Source: Sinosporangium siamense
Lineage (GTDB): Bacteria; Actinomycetota; Actinomycetes; Streptosporangiales; Streptosporangiaceae
Assembly: GCF_016863435.1 (NCBI RefSeq)
Contig: NZ_BOOW01000042.1
Span: forward strand, 86,452 to 150,451
DNA: 64,000 nucleotides
Direction of reading: 5' to 3'
The position numbers were made by a program, and so were the translations under genes. The notes beneath the pieces are model-generated. The model worked only from the letters and a program-made list of their open reading frames with translations. It was not told where the DNA came from and made no database searches. Shown here one piece after another: positions 42,508-51,190 of the stretch; position 1 is the first letter of the stretch; every line of letters begins with the position of its first letter.

Positions 42508-43005
42508 ATGGCCGAGACAGTCGAAACGGGCGGCGATCAGGAGGCCGCGGAGACGCGGTTTATGGAGCGCTTCGCCATGATCATGTCTGATTCGGGTTAT
42601 CCCCGGATGGCGGCCCGGGTGTTCTCCGCGATTCTGGTTTCCGAGGAGGGCCGGCGCACCGCAGCCGACCTCGGCGAGCAGTTGCAGGTCGGGCCGCCCG
42701 CGATCTCCGGGGCGGTGAAATACCTGATGCAGGTCGGGATGGTCACCCGTGAGCGGGATCCGGGTGATCGTCGCGACCACTACCGCGTCGACCAGGCCGC
42801 TTGGTACAAGGCGGCGCTGTCGAGCGATGAGGTGTTCCGCCGCTTCGAGGAAGGCGCGCGCGAGGGGCTGGCGGTGTTCGATCCCGGCACCCCGGCCGGC
42901 GCGCGACTGGACGAGATCCAGCGTTTCTTCGCCTTCCTGCGCAGCGAGGTGCCCAACCTGATGCACCGGTGGCAGGAGCTCAACTCGGTCCCGGGGGACA
43001 GCTGA
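42508..43005 (+). CDS. GbsR/MarR-family regulator, first of two paralogues
   Basis: The 165-residue protein contains FAMIMSDSGYPRMAARVFSA, then SEEGRRTAADLGEQLQVGPP, AISGAVKYLMQVGMVTRERD and GDRRDHYRVD, a MarR winged helix-turn-helix of the GbsR subtype, followed by a C-terminal dimerisation helix (LDEIQRFFAFLRSEVPNLMH). It is about 60 percent alike by eye to the product at 45588. Both flank the ABC exporter operon, so both probably repress it. GGAGAGG precedes ATG 42508. Its stop abuts the convergent permease stop. Confidence 0.87.
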   Translation: MAETVETGGDQEAAETRFMERFAMIMSDSGYPRMAARVFSAILVSEEGRRTAADLGEQLQVGPPAISGAVKYLMQVGMVTRERDPGDRRDHYRVDQAAWYKAALSSDEVFRRFEEGAREGLAVFDPGTPAGARLDEIQRFFAFLRSEVPNLMHRWQELNSVPGDS

Positions 43006-44598
43006 TCACGCGACGAGGTCGCGCCTGCGCAGTCCGGCGACGCCTGCCGCGGTCAGGGCCGCCGCGACGGCGGTCAGCACCGCCAGAGGGGCCGGCGACA
43101 TCTGGCCGAGCAGGACCCAGGGGATGTGCACGAACGGGATGATCTCCAGCAGGTTCGCGTTGACCTGACCGAGCATGCCGAAGACGTCGATCAGGATGAA
43201 CCCGACCCAGATCCCCCAGGCGGCCATCGCGAAGCGGGGTAGCAGGCCGGCCAGGGCCGCCGCGATCCCGGTCATCACCCACACCGCGGGCAGGTAGGCC
43301 AGGGCGCCCGCGAGCACCTGCGGCAGCTTGCCGATGTCCCCGCTGGTCAGGCTGTAGCCGAGTCCTGCGGTCACGCCGAGGGCGGCCAGGACCAGCGCGG
43401 GGCCGGCGAGTGCGACGACCAGGTGGCTGAGCGCCCAGCGCACGCGGCTCACCGGGGTCACGAGCACGAGGTCGGCGCGTCCGGCCGACTCCTCCGACCG
43501 CAGCCGCAGCGCCGAGAGCATGCCGGAGGTGGCGACGATCCAGGCGAGCATGGACAACAGGAAGTTGAGGAAGAAGTCGGCGGGCCTGGCGTCCTCGCCG
43601 CCCACCCTCGCGATCATGTCCATGATCTGCGGAGAGTTGAGCTGGCCCTCCAGGTTGCCTGAGACGGCGCCGCCGAGCGTGAGGCCGGCTACGGCGAAGC
43701 CCGCGGTCCACGCGACGACCTGGCCTCGGTGCAGCCGCCAGGCCAGGGCCAGCGGGCTGCGCAGGCCGGGCGCCGCCGCGGCGGGTCCGAGCCGGGGGGG
43801 CAGCAGGCCGGCGGCGAGGTCGCGGCGGGCCGACAGCATGTGGGCGGCCACGGCCAGCAGGGCGATGAAGGCGAGCAGCAGCGCCGCCACCCACCATCGT
43901 TCCCCGGCGAAGGGCCGCACGTTCAGCGTCCAGCCGAGCGGCGACAACCATGACAGCCAGTGCGCCCCGCTCGCGTCTCCGACCGCTCGGATCAGGAAGA
44001 AGGCGATGAAGACCGACACGCCGAGGCCTCTGGCGGAGACGGCGCTCTCGGTCACCTGGGCGGCCACGGCGCCGACCGCGGCGAAGGTGCATCCCGCGGC
44101 GGCCAGTGCGAGGCCGAGGGCCAGTGAACCGGCGGCGGGCAGCCCGGTGCCCATCAGCAGCACCGACATCAGTGCGCCGATCAGCAGGTTCACGGAGCAC
44201 ACCACGCCGAGTGCCGCGGCCGGCGGCGCCTGCCTGCCGACCACGCCGGAGCCGATGAGTTCGCTGCGGCCCGACTCCTCGTCCACGCGGGTGTGCCGGA
44301 TGACGAGGAGCATGCTCACCAGGCCCATCAGCATCGCGCCGGAGGAGCCCACGGTCCACGCGGTCATGCCGCCGGCGCCGGCGTCGAAGACGACGCCGCG
44401 GGTGGCGAGCTGCGCAGGATTGGCCATGGCCTCCTGGGCCACAGGTCGCAGCAGGTCGGCGGTCGGATAGAGCGCGACGGTGCTGTTGGCGATGCTCATC
44501 GGATAGACGGCGGACAGGAACCCCCAGAGGGGAAGGATCAGGCGGTCGCGGCGGAGGATGTGGCGCGCGAGGATGCCTGTTCCGGTCAGCGTGCCCAT
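43006..44598 (-). CDS. ABC-2 type exporter permease
   Basis: The 530-residue protein has two six-helix halves (LILPLWGFLSAVYPMSIANS near the start and GQVVAWTAGFAVAGLTLGG near residue 295). This double-permease form is typical of actinomycete polyketide-antibiotic exporters such as the tetronasin type. ATG 44598 overlaps the ATPase stop, so the two are translated together. It should pump out a hydrophobic drug or membrane lipid. The substrate is unknown. Confidence 0.88.
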   Translation of the reverse strand: MGTLTGTGILARHILRRDRLILPLWGFLSAVYPMSIANSTVALYPTADLLRPVAQEAMANPAQLATRGVVFDAGAGGMTAWTVGSSGAMLMGLVSMLLVIRHTRVDEESGRSELIGSGVVGRQAPPAAALGVVCSVNLLIGALMSVLLMGTGLPAAGSLALGLALAAAGCTFAAVGAVAAQVTESAVSARGLGVSVFIAFFLIRAVGDASGAHWLSWLSPLGWTLNVRPFAGERWWVAALLLAFIALLAVAAHMLSARRDLAAGLLPPRLGPAAAAPGLRSPLALAWRLHRGQVVAWTAGFAVAGLTLGGAVSGNLEGQLNSPQIMDMIARVGGEDARPADFFLNFLLSMLAWIVATSGMLSALRLRSEESAGRADLVLVTPVSRVRWALSHLVVALAGPALVLAALGVTAGLGYSLTSGDIGKLPQVLAGALAYLPAVWVMTGIAAALAGLLPRFAMAAWGIWVGFILIDVFGMLGQVNANLLEIIPFVHIPWVLLGQMSPAPLAVLTAVAAALTAAGVAGLRRRDLVA

Positions 44599-45524
44599 CA
44601 GGCCACCTGGTTCCGGCGCTGCCCACCGGGCTGCGCCGTACGGTAGTGGCGCATGAAGAGGTCTTCGAGCGTGGGCGGCGCGGCGGTCACGTTGCGCAGG
44701 CCGAGCGCGGTGAGGCGGCCGAACAGCGCGTCGAGGTGGGCGGGCTCGACCTGGCAGGTCACCTTGTTGCCCACGACGCTCAGGTCGTGCACGCCGGGCA
44801 GGCCGTTGAGGCCGTCGGGCGTCTGGGCCAGCTCGGCGGTGACGGAGGTGCGGGTGAGGTGCCGGAGTTCGGCCAGTGTGCCGGTCTCGACGATGCGGCC
44901 GGCCCGGATGATGCTCACCCGGTCACACAGGGCTTCCACCTCGGACAGAATATGGCTCGACAGGAGTACGGTGCGCCCGCGCGCCTTCTCCTCGGCCACG
45001 CTGTCCCGGAAAACCGCCTCCATCAGCGGGTCCAGGCCGGAGGTGGGCTCGTCGAGGATGAGCAGTTCGACGTCGGAGGCGAAGGCCGCGACCAGGGCGA
45101 CCTTCTGCCGGTTGCCCTTGGAGTAGGCGCGGCCCTTCTTGCGTGGGTCGAGCTCGAACCTCTCAAGCAGGGTGGCTCTGCGCTGCGGGTCGATGCCGCC
45201 GCGCAGCCGTCCGAGCAGGTCGATCACCTCGCCGCCGGACAGGGTGGGCCACAGTGTCACGTCGCCGGGCACGTAGGCCAGGCGGCGGTGCAGGTCGGTG
45301 GCGTCGGCCCAGGGGTCGCCGCCGAGGAGGCTCGCCTTGCCGGAGTCCGCGCGCATGAGGCCGAGCAGGATGCGGATGGTGGTGGATTTCCCGGCGCCGT
45401 TGGGGCCGAGGAAGCCGAGCACCTCTCCGGTGCCGACGGTGAGGTCGAGACCGTCGAGCGCACGTGTCCGGCCAAACGTCTTGACCAGGCCGGACACGGA
45501 AATCGCGTTCGTCATGACGCTCAA
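44598..45524 (-). CDS. ABC exporter ATPase
   Basis: The 308-residue protein has Walker [13 protein letters not shown], a Q-loop, signature [15 protein letters not shown] (YSKGN in place of the usual LSGGQ, as in this subfamily), Walker [14 protein letters not shown] and a switch His (SSHILSEVE). It energises the permease translated from the overlapping gene. ATG 45524 or 45515 can serve as start. It is divergent from the second GbsR/MarR gene, whose palindrome at 45535 sits between the two. Confidence 0.92.
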   Translation of the reverse strand: MSVMTNAISVSGLVKTFGRTRALDGLDLTVGTGEVLGFLGPNGAGKSTTIRILLGLMRADSGKASLLGGDPWADATDLHRRLAYVPGDVTLWPTLSGGEVIDLLGRLRGGIDPQRRATLLERFELDPRKKGRAYSKGNRQKVALVAAFASDVELLILDEPTSGLDPLMEAVFRDSVAEEKARGRTVLLSSHILSEVEALCDRVSIIRAGRIVETGTLAELRHLTRTSVTAELAQTPDGLNGLPGVHDLSVVGNKVTCQVEPAHLDALFGRLTALGLRNVTAAPPTLEDLFMRHYRTAQPGGQRRNQVA

Positions 45525-45534
45525 GCTACACTAA

Positions 45535-45553
45535 GTTCACGAATTTCGTGAAC
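45535..45553. promoter_or_regulatory. Exact 19-bp palindrome between ABC operon and second regulator
   Basis: GTTCACGAATTTCGTGAAC has perfect 9-bp arms around one T. It lies 11 bp from the ATPase start and 35 bp before the likely GTG start of the regulator, so repressor bound here would block both divergent promoters. Confidence 0.85.
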
Positions 45554-45587
45554 TATCGAAATTGACATGCGACTCAGGGGGCGACGA

Positions 45588-46052
45588 GTGACGACAGACG
45601 AGCAAAGGTTCCGGGAGAGCTTCGCCGTGATCATGGCCGGGGCGGGCTATCCCCGGATGGCCGCGCGGGTGTTCTCCGCGATCCTGCTGTCCGAGAGCGG
45701 GCGGCTCACCTCGGGGGAGCTCGCCGGGGTGCTCGACGCCGGACCGTCTGCCATCTCGCCCGCGGTCAGATATCTCACCCAGGTGGGCATGGTCATCCGC
45801 GAGCGCGCGCCAGGGCAGCGGCGCGACCATTATCGGATCCACGAGTCGGCGTGGTACGGCGCGATGGGACCGGCCAACGAGGTCTTCCGGCGCCTAGAGG
45901 AGGGAGCCCGCGAGGGCGTGGAGGTGTTCGGCGCCGGCACCCCGATAGGCGCGAGGCTGGAGGAGATCCGGAGCTTCTTCGCCTATCTCGGCGCCGAGGT
46001 CCCCCGGCTGCTGCGCTCATGGAGTGAGGCGCGGGCCGGTCTAGGACCCTGA
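45588..46052 (+). CDS. GbsR/MarR-family regulator, second paralogue
   Basis: The protein contains FAVIMAGAGYPRMAARVFSA, then SESGRLTSGELAGVLDAGPS, AISPAVRYLTQVGMVIRERA and RRDHYRIHESAWYG, the same GbsR/MarR fold as the product at 42508. The GTG at 45588 follows a G-run (GGGGG) at good spacing; ATG 45567 is an alternative start with no ribosome site. It is divergent from the ABC operon across a perfect palindrome, so it is the more likely direct repressor. The end overlaps the convergent MerR gene by 12 bp. Confidence 0.87.
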   Translation: MTTDEQRFRESFAVIMAGAGYPRMAARVFSAILLSESGRLTSGELAGVLDAGPSAISPAVRYLTQVGMVIRERAPGQRRDHYRIHESAWYGAMGPANEVFRRLEEGAREGVEVFGAGTPIGARLEEIRSFFAYLGAEVPRLLRSWSEARAGLGP

Positions 46053-46427
46053 GCCCGCGAGCGCCGGCGGCTCGTGCCGGGTCTCGACGGCGGCGATGAA
46101 GTCGTGGAGCGCGTCGCGGGACTGGTTGAGGGTGTCGATGTGCCGGTCGAGGCCGTGCAGGCGTGCCCGCAGGACGGCCAGGACCTCGGCGCAGGGTTCG
46201 AGCTCCGGGGCCGGACCGGTCGCGCAGGGGAGCAGGTAGGCGATCTCCTGGGTGGACAGCCCGGCTTCCAGCAGCTTCCTGATCTGGGCCACCGTCGTGG
46301 CGGCCTCGGCGTCGTACTCGCGGTAGCCGTTGGCGCCGCGGGCGGGCGAAAGGAGGCCCTGCGCCTCGTAGTAGCGAAGCTGGTGAGTGTGGACACCCGT
46401 CTGCCGGCTGAGTTCACCGATGAGCAC
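46041..46427 (-). CDS. MerR-family regulator
   Basis: The 128-residue protein has MLIGELSRQTGVHTHQLRYY and EAQGLLSPARGANGYREYD, the MerR winged helix, then a long dimerisation helix (LHGLDRHIDTLNQSRDALHD). A conserved Cys in LLPCATG could be a sensing residue but is not diagnostic. GTG 46427 is the start. It is divergent from the reductase gene, whose promoter has the long 19-bp spacer that MerR proteins untwist, so it should activate that gene. Confidence 0.88.
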   Translation of the reverse strand: MLIGELSRQTGVHTHQLRYYEAQGLLSPARGANGYREYDAEAATTVAQIRKLLEAGLSTQEIAYLLPCATGPAPELEPCAEVLAVLRARLHGLDRHIDTLNQSRDALHDFIAAVETRHEPPALAGSGS

Positions 46428-46439
46428 GATCGCCCCCGC

Positions 46440-46470
46440 TTGACCTTCATATCGGTATCAACGTTGATGA
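46440..46470 (+). promoter_or_regulatory. MerR-type promoter with 19-bp spacer
   Basis: TTGACC (46440-46445), 19 bases, then TGATGA (46465-46470). The spacer and the -10 share the perfect palindrome ATCAACGTTGAT (46457-46468). Over-long spacers of 19-20 bp are the hallmark of MerR-activated promoters; this one faces the reductase gene. Confidence 0.65.
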
Positions 46471-46510
46471 TTCTGCCATGACTCATCAGAACAACTCGGG
46501 GGAGTACACC

Positions 46511-47398
46511 ATGGAGACGCGCACGCCTGTGACGGTCCTCGGCCTGGGGCTCATGGGCCAGGCACTGGCGGGGGCCCTGCTCGGCGCCGGACACCCGGTG
46601 ACCGTGTGGAACCGCACGCCGGCGAAGGCCGGCGACCTCGTCGCCCGCGGGGCGAGACTCGCCGGCTCGGCCGAGGAGGCCGTCGCGGCCGGTCCGCTCG
46701 TGATCGTCTGCCTCAGCGACTACGACGCCGTGCGCGGCTTGCTCGGCCCGCTTGGCGGCGCGCTCGGCGGGCGGGTGCTGGTCAACCTGACCTCGGGCAC
46801 CTCGCAGGAGGCACGCGAGACCGCCGAGTGGGCGGCGGGGCAGGCCGCCGCGGCCTACCTCGACGGCGCGATCATGGCGACCCCCGCGGCGATCGGCACG
46901 GACGCCGTCGTCGTCTACAGCGGGCCGCAGGCCGCCTTCGACCGGCACGAGCCGGCCCTGCGGAGCCTCGGCTCCGGAGCGACCTACCTCGGCGCCGACC
47001 ACGGCCTGGCCGCGCTGTACGACGTGGCCGTGCTGAGCCTCGCCTGGAACGTCCTGAACGGCTACCTGCAGGGCGCCGCCCTGCTCGGCGCGGCGGGCGT
47101 GGACGCCGTGACGTTCACCCCGATCGCCCTCAAGGGCATCGAGACCGTGAACACCTGGTTGCCCGGCTACGCCAAGCAGATCGACGAGGGCGCCTACCCG
47201 GCCTACGACTCCACCCTCGACACGCACGTGGCCGCGATGAACCACCTCATCCACGAGAGCGAGGCCCTCGGTGTCAACGCCGAGCTGCCGAGGTTCGTCA
47301 AGGCCCTGGCCGACCGGGCCATAGCCGGCGGGCGGGGCGGCGACGGCTACGCGGCGCTGGTCGAGCAGTTCAGGTCACCCGCGGGGGCGGGGGCATGA
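46511..47398 (+). CDS. NAD(P)-dependent oxidoreductase of the imine-reductase/6PGDH-like type
   Basis: The 295-residue protein starts with PVTVLGLGLMGQALAGALLG (Rossmann GxGxMG) and VWNRTP for NADPH preference. The C-terminal helical domain contains GLAALYDVAVLSLAWNVLNG, as in imine reductases and reductive aminases rather than in 3-hydroxyisobutyrate dehydrogenases (no catalytic Lys-x-x-x-N pair in the usual place). GGAG six bases before ATG 46511 sets the start; ATG 46478 could serve a leaderless transcript. It overlaps the PPOX gene and is governed by a divergent MerR. Confidence 0.85.
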   Translation: METRTPVTVLGLGLMGQALAGALLGAGHPVTVWNRTPAKAGDLVARGARLAGSAEEAVAAGPLVIVCLSDYDAVRGLLGPLGGALGGRVLVNLTSGTSQEARETAEWAAGQAAAAYLDGAIMATPAAIGTDAVVVYSGPQAAFDRHEPALRSLGSGATYLGADHGLAALYDVAVLSLAWNVLNGYLQGAALLGAAGVDAVTFTPIALKGIETVNTWLPGYAKQIDEGAYPAYDSTLDTHVAAMNHLIHESEALGVNAELPRFVKALADRAIAGGRGGDGYAALVEQFRSPAGAGA

Positions 47399-47817
47399 CG
47401 TTCGACCCTCGGGCGCTGCTCGCGCGGAGCCGGCTCGGGGTGCTCGCGACGATCAAATCGGACGGCCGCCCACAGCTGTCCCCCGTCCAGCCGTTCTACG
47501 ACCGGGAGGCCGAGCTTCTCTACGTCTCGTTGAACGAGGGCCTGGCCAAGACGGCGAACCTGCGGCGGGACCCGCGGGCCGCGCTGGAGGTCACCAGGGC
47601 GGACGGCCGGGCGTGGGCCACCGCCGAGGGCACGGTGACGCTCACCGGGCCGGGCGCCGACCCCCACGGCCCCGAGGTCGAGGCGCTGGTGCGCTACTAC
47701 CGCCTGGCCGCCGGGGAGCATCCCGACTGGGACGAGTACCGCTCGGTGATGGTGTCCGACCGCCGGGTGCTCATGACGATGGCGGTCGAGCACGTCTACG
47801 GGGCCACGCTCACCTGA
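47395..47817 (+). CDS. PPOX-class F420-dependent enzyme
   Basis: The 140-residue protein contains LARSRLGVLATIKSDGRPQL, then LYVSLNEGLAKTANLRRDPR and VEALVRYYRLAAGEHPDWDE, a split-barrel flavin/F420-binding fold of the PPOX family. F420H2 is the likely cofactor in actinomycetes. The ATG at 47395 overlaps the reductase stop, so the two are co-translated and probably serve one pathway. The substrate is unknown. Confidence 0.87.
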   Translation: MTFDPRALLARSRLGVLATIKSDGRPQLSPVQPFYDREAELLYVSLNEGLAKTANLRRDPRAALEVTRADGRAWATAEGTVTLTGPGADPHGPEVEALVRYYRLAAGEHPDWDEYRSVMVSDRRVLMTMAVEHVYGATLT

Positions 47818-47818
47818 C

Positions 47819-47977
47819 GCCGTGCCGTACGGCACGAGCCTGGCGAGGGCGGGGGAGCTCGGCGGGGCCGAGCCGCCTGCCGAGGCTGCGCATGTCGAGC
47901 CCTTCCGGACCCTCCTCGTCGAGGAGCTCGATCGCGGTGCGGATGATCTGCTCCTTGGTCAGGGTCTCGCGCGGCAT
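47819..47977 (-). pseudogene. TetR N-terminal fragment
   Basis: From ATG 47977 the product reads PRETLTKEQIIRTAIELLDE, then EGPEGLDMRSLGRRLG. This is the start of a TetR helix-turn-helix. It breaks off at about residue 37, in the middle of the recognition region, and runs into unrelated sequence that holds the palindromic GCCGTACGGCAC motif. The ligand domain is absent. Confidence 0.7.
47824..47840. repeat. GCCGTACGGC-containing intergenic motif, copy 3
   Basis: GCCGTACGGCACGAGCC is identical to copy 1. It falls inside the broken end of the TetR fragment, 6 bp after the PPOX stop. Confidence 0.5.
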
Positions 47978-48089
47978 GCGGCAACCCTCGCCGAGGCGCA
48001 CTTGGTCCAGGCCGCTGAGCGCGGTTGGACAACCGCGCGGGAGGTCTGCTTTGCTCCTGGACTCATGCACGACAAACAAGGACAACGAC

Positions 48090-48170
48090 ATGTGTAGTCT
48101 CCGCGTCCGCCGTTTCTCGGCAGGGCGGCGCGCCGCGGCCACCGTCCCGCACGGACAGGGCGGGCTCTGA
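48090..48170 (+). CDS. Possible 26-residue leader peptide of the PBP gene
   Basis: The frame MCSLRVRRFSAGRRAAATVP ends in TGA that overlaps the ATG of the next gene (TGATG). AAGGA precedes its ATG. A short, Arg-rich upstream frame so placed could couple translation of the penicillin-binding protein. It matches no known leader family and may be chance. Confidence 0.3.
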   Translation: MCSLRVRRFSAGRRAAATVPHGQGGL

Positions 48171-50320
48171 TGCCGAGACGGGGGACGAAGGTCGTCAGGC
48201 TGGCCGCGCTGGGCGCCGCGGCGGGTGTGGTCGTGGCGGGGATCGCGCTTCCCGCCGTGGGGGGCGCGGGCCTCGGGGTCACGACGGTGGCCGACAAGAT
48301 CGACCTGAAGCCGGCCGACCTGGTCGAGCCGCCGCTGGCCGAGGTCACGACGATGCAGGACGCCAAGGGGAAGCGGATCGCGCGCTTCTACGAGCACTAC
48401 CGCGAGGTCGTCGGCTCCGGCGAGATCGCCGAGGTGATGAAGACGGCGATCGTCGCGATCGAGGACTACCGCTTCTACGAGCACGGCGCGATCGACCTTG
48501 AGGCCACGGTTCGGGCACTCGCCGCGAACCTGCAGGCCGGCGGGGTGCAGCAGGGCGGGTCGAGCATCACGCAGCAATACGTCAAGCAGGTGCTGCTCAA
48601 CTCCGCCGCCACCAAGGCCGAGCAGGAGGCCGCGCTGGAGGCCACCTACGGGCGCAAGCTCATCGAGCTGCGCTACGCCATGGGGGTCGAGCAGAAGTAC
48701 ACCAAGGACCAGATCCTTGAGAAGTATCTGAACATCGCCTACTTCGGCGCGGGTGCCTACGGTGTGGAGGCGGCGGCAAAACGCTTCTTCGGCGTCAAGG
48801 CCGACCGGCTCACGCTCGCGCAGGCGGCCACGCTGGCCGGCGCCGTACAGGACCCGAACGCCACCGACCCCAACCGGGGGCGGCAGCATCGCGAGCGGCT
48901 GCAGCACCGGCGCGACGTCGTGCTCAACCGGATGGCCGAACTCGGCAAGATCACAGCGGCGGAGGCGGAGGCGGCGAAGGCCACCAAGCTCGGCTACAAA
49001 GGCACGAAGCTTCCCGGAGGCTGCGAGTCCAGCAAATCTCCGTACTTCTGCCTCTATGTTCGCCACGAGATCCTGAGCAACCCCGACTTCGGCAAGACAC
49101 CCGAAGAACGCCTCAAGATGCTCAACCGCGGCGGGCTCACCATCCGGACGACCCTCGACCCGGCCATGCAGGCCGCCGCCGAACGCGCGATCAGGAAATA
49201 CGTGCACGCCTCCGACCGGGCCGTCGCCTCCGAGGCGCTGGTGCAACCAGGCACCGGGGCGATCAAGGCCATGGCGGCGAGCAGGCCGTACGGCACGAGC
49301 AAGGCCGGCCACGAGATCGCCCTCAACGTCGTGGCGGACCGGGCGCACGGCGGCGGCGTGGGCTTCCAGGCCGGCTCCACGTTCAAGACCTTCACCCTGA
49401 TCAGCGCGCTGCAGAAGGGCATGAAGCTTGACGACGGCCTCACCGCCGGCGCGGGTTACCGCGCGCCGGGCTACGCGACGTTCAAGAACTGCGCGGGCGA
49501 GAACATCGGCGACCCCGGCCACACCGTCACCAACGACGAGGGCTCGCCCGGGTGGAAGACGCTGCGGACCGGCACCTGGGGTTCGGTGAACACCTTCTTC
49601 ATGGAACTCCAGCAGCGGGTGGGCCTGTGCGACACGGTCACCACGGCCAAGTCGCTCGGCATCCGCCGCGCCGACGGGGGCGAACTCCAGGAGTACTCGA
49701 CGTTCACGCTCGGCATCAACGAGATGGACCCGGTGACGGTCGCCAACGCGTATGCCGCCATCGCGGCGCGCGGCACCTACTGTGCGCCGATGGCCATCAC
49801 CCGCATCACCGATCGGAACGGCGACGTCACCCGATATCGGCCCAAGTGCCGCCAGGCGCTCGACCCCGAGGTCGCCGACGCGACGGCGGAGGTGCTGTCC
49901 GGCGTCTTCACCAAGGGCACGATGCGCGGCGTCGGCGGCATCGGCCGCCCGGCAGCGGGCAAGACAGGCACCACCGACGGCTACGCGACCGCGTGGTTCG
50001 CCGGTTTCACCCCGGACCTGGCCGGGGCGGTGAGCATCGGCGACCTGCGCGGCTCCCAGGCCAACAAGCTGACCGGGGTGACGATCGGAGGGCGCTACCA
50101 CGGGGTGGTGGCGGGGGCCACGGTGCCCGGGCCGATCTGGAAGGACACGATGATCGGCGCGCTGCGCGGCGTGCCCGCGGCGTCGTTCACCCCGGTGAAC
50201 ACGGCGCGTTTCGGTGGCTGCTCGGACGGCTGCCGCCCGGCTCCGGAGCCCACCTCCGAGGAGGAGGCCGGCCCCGAGACCGATCCCGGCTCGGCGGAGG
50301 ACACAGGTCCGGCCGAATGA
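48170..50320 (+). CDS. Class A penicillin-binding protein
   Basis: The 716-residue protein has an N-terminal membrane anchor (VVRLAALGAAAGVVVAGIAL). A GT51 glycosyltransferase follows (IEDYRFYEHGAIDLEATVRA with catalytic Glu; QGGSSITQQYVKQ; RKLIELRYAM). The transpeptidase has SxxK (AGSTFKTFTL), SVN (TWGSVNTFF) and KTG (AAGKTGTTDG). A Cys pair (NCAGEN and GLCDTV) and an acidic tail (EPTSEEEAGPETD) are extra features. It polymerises and cross-links peptidoglycan outside the membrane. The ribosome site is weak and the ATG overlaps a short upstream frame. Confidence 0.93.
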   Translation: MPRRGTKVVRLAALGAAAGVVVAGIALPAVGGAGLGVTTVADKIDLKPADLVEPPLAEVTTMQDAKGKRIARFYEHYREVVGSGEIAEVMKTAIVAIEDYRFYEHGAIDLEATVRALAANLQAGGVQQGGSSITQQYVKQVLLNSAATKAEQEAALEATYGRKLIELRYAMGVEQKYTKDQILEKYLNIAYFGAGAYGVEAAAKRFFGVKADRLTLAQAATLAGAVQDPNATDPNRGRQHRERLQHRRDVVLNRMAELGKITAAEAEAAKATKLGYKGTKLPGGCESSKSPYFCLYVRHEILSNPDFGKTPEERLKMLNRGGLTIRTTLDPAMQAAAERAIRKYVHASDRAVASEALVQPGTGAIKAMAASRPYGTSKAGHEIALNVVADRAHGGGVGFQAGSTFKTFTLISALQKGMKLDDGLTAGAGYRAPGYATFKNCAGENIGDPGHTVTNDEGSPGWKTLRTGTWGSVNTFFMELQQRVGLCDTVTTAKSLGIRRADGGELQEYSTFTLGINEMDPVTVANAYAAIAARGTYCAPMAITRITDRNGDVTRYRPKCRQALDPEVADATAEVLSGVFTKGTMRGVGGIGRPAAGKTGTTDGYATAWFAGFTPDLAGAVSIGDLRGSQANKLTGVTIGGRYHGVVAGATVPGPIWKDTMIGALRGVPAASFTPVNTARFGGCSDGCRPAPEPTSEEEAGPETDPGSAEDTGPAE

Positions 50321-50416
50321 GATCTCCGGTCTCACGCACCCGCCCCCGTGGAGGGTGTGTGAGGCCGGTCCTCTCCACCGGCCGCCCCGGCTTCCGCCGT
50401 ACCCCGCCGCCGGAGG

Positions 50417-51190
50417 TCAGGACGCGGTGCGGCGGCGGAACATGACCGCTGCGATCGGGGCGCTGACCAGCACGAACCCGCCGAGCCACGCGGCGGCCCG
50501 CACACCGGACGACCCGATGGGCAGCTCCAGGAGCAAGGCCCGCAAGCTGTCCACGACCGGTGTGATGGGCTGGTTCTCGGCGAACCACCGCACCGCCCCC
50601 GGCATGGTCTCCGAGGGAACGACGCCGTTGGAGAGGTAGGGGAGGAAAAGCACGATGAAGCTGAACGCCCCGGCCGCCTGGGTGGACCTCACCAGCAGCC
50701 CCCAGAGCACCGCGAGGGACGACATCGCCAGGATGTAGGCCGCCACCAGGGCGGACACCAGCAGCCAGTCGGCGGGGGAGGCATCGGGACGGAAGCCGAG
50801 CAGGACCGCCGCCGCCAGCGCGATCGCGCACGAGACCAGGTTGCGGATCACCGACGCGACCACGTGCCCGGCCGGCACCACCCATCCGCTGATCGGCAGG
50901 GTGCGGAAACGGTCGATCATCCCGCCGGTCATGTCCTCGGCGATGCTGACGGCGGTCAGGGCCGCGCCGTACCCGCCCGACATGAGCAGCACGGCGGGGA
51001 CGACGAAGTCGATGTAGTCCAGCTTGCTGGAGCCGGTGGTGATCGCACCGCCGAAGACATACACGAAGAGCACCATGATGATCACGGGAAGGGCCGTGTT
51101 CACGATGAGGCCGTCGGGGACGCGCACCTCCCGGCGCAGGTCTCGGACGACGAGGCGGCGCAGGTCGCCCGCCGTGGTGAGGGCGCTCAC
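50417..51190 (-). CDS. DrrB-like ABC-2 permease
   Basis: The 257-residue protein has six membrane helices (NTALPVIIMVLFVYVFGGAI, DFVVPAVLLMSGGYGAALTA, then FSFIVLFLPYLSNGVVPSET). The order and the DRFRTLPIS cytoplasmic loop are those of DrrB-family drug exporters. GTG 51190 overlaps the ATPase stop (GTGA). It should form a drug export pump with the ATPase. The substrate is unknown. Confidence 0.9.
   Translation of the reverse strand: MSALTTAGDLRRLVVRDLRREVRVPDGLIVNTALPVIIMVLFVYVFGGAITTGSSKLDYIDFVVPAVLLMSGGYGAALTAVSIAEDMTGGMIDRFRTLPISGWVVPAGHVVASVIRNLVSCAIALAAAVLLGFRPDASPADWLLVSALVAAYILAMSSLAVLWGLLVRSTQAAGAFSFIVLFLPYLSNGVVPSETMPGAVRWFAENQPITPVVDSLRALLLELPIGSSGVRAAAWLGGFVLVSAPIAAVMFRRRTAS

Noticed and set aside
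47810..50335. An 841-codon open frame opposite the PBP gene
   Set aside because: It is antisense to a class A PBP with all motifs; only its first coding part (TetR-like, 47977 to about 47865) reflects a real gene remnant.
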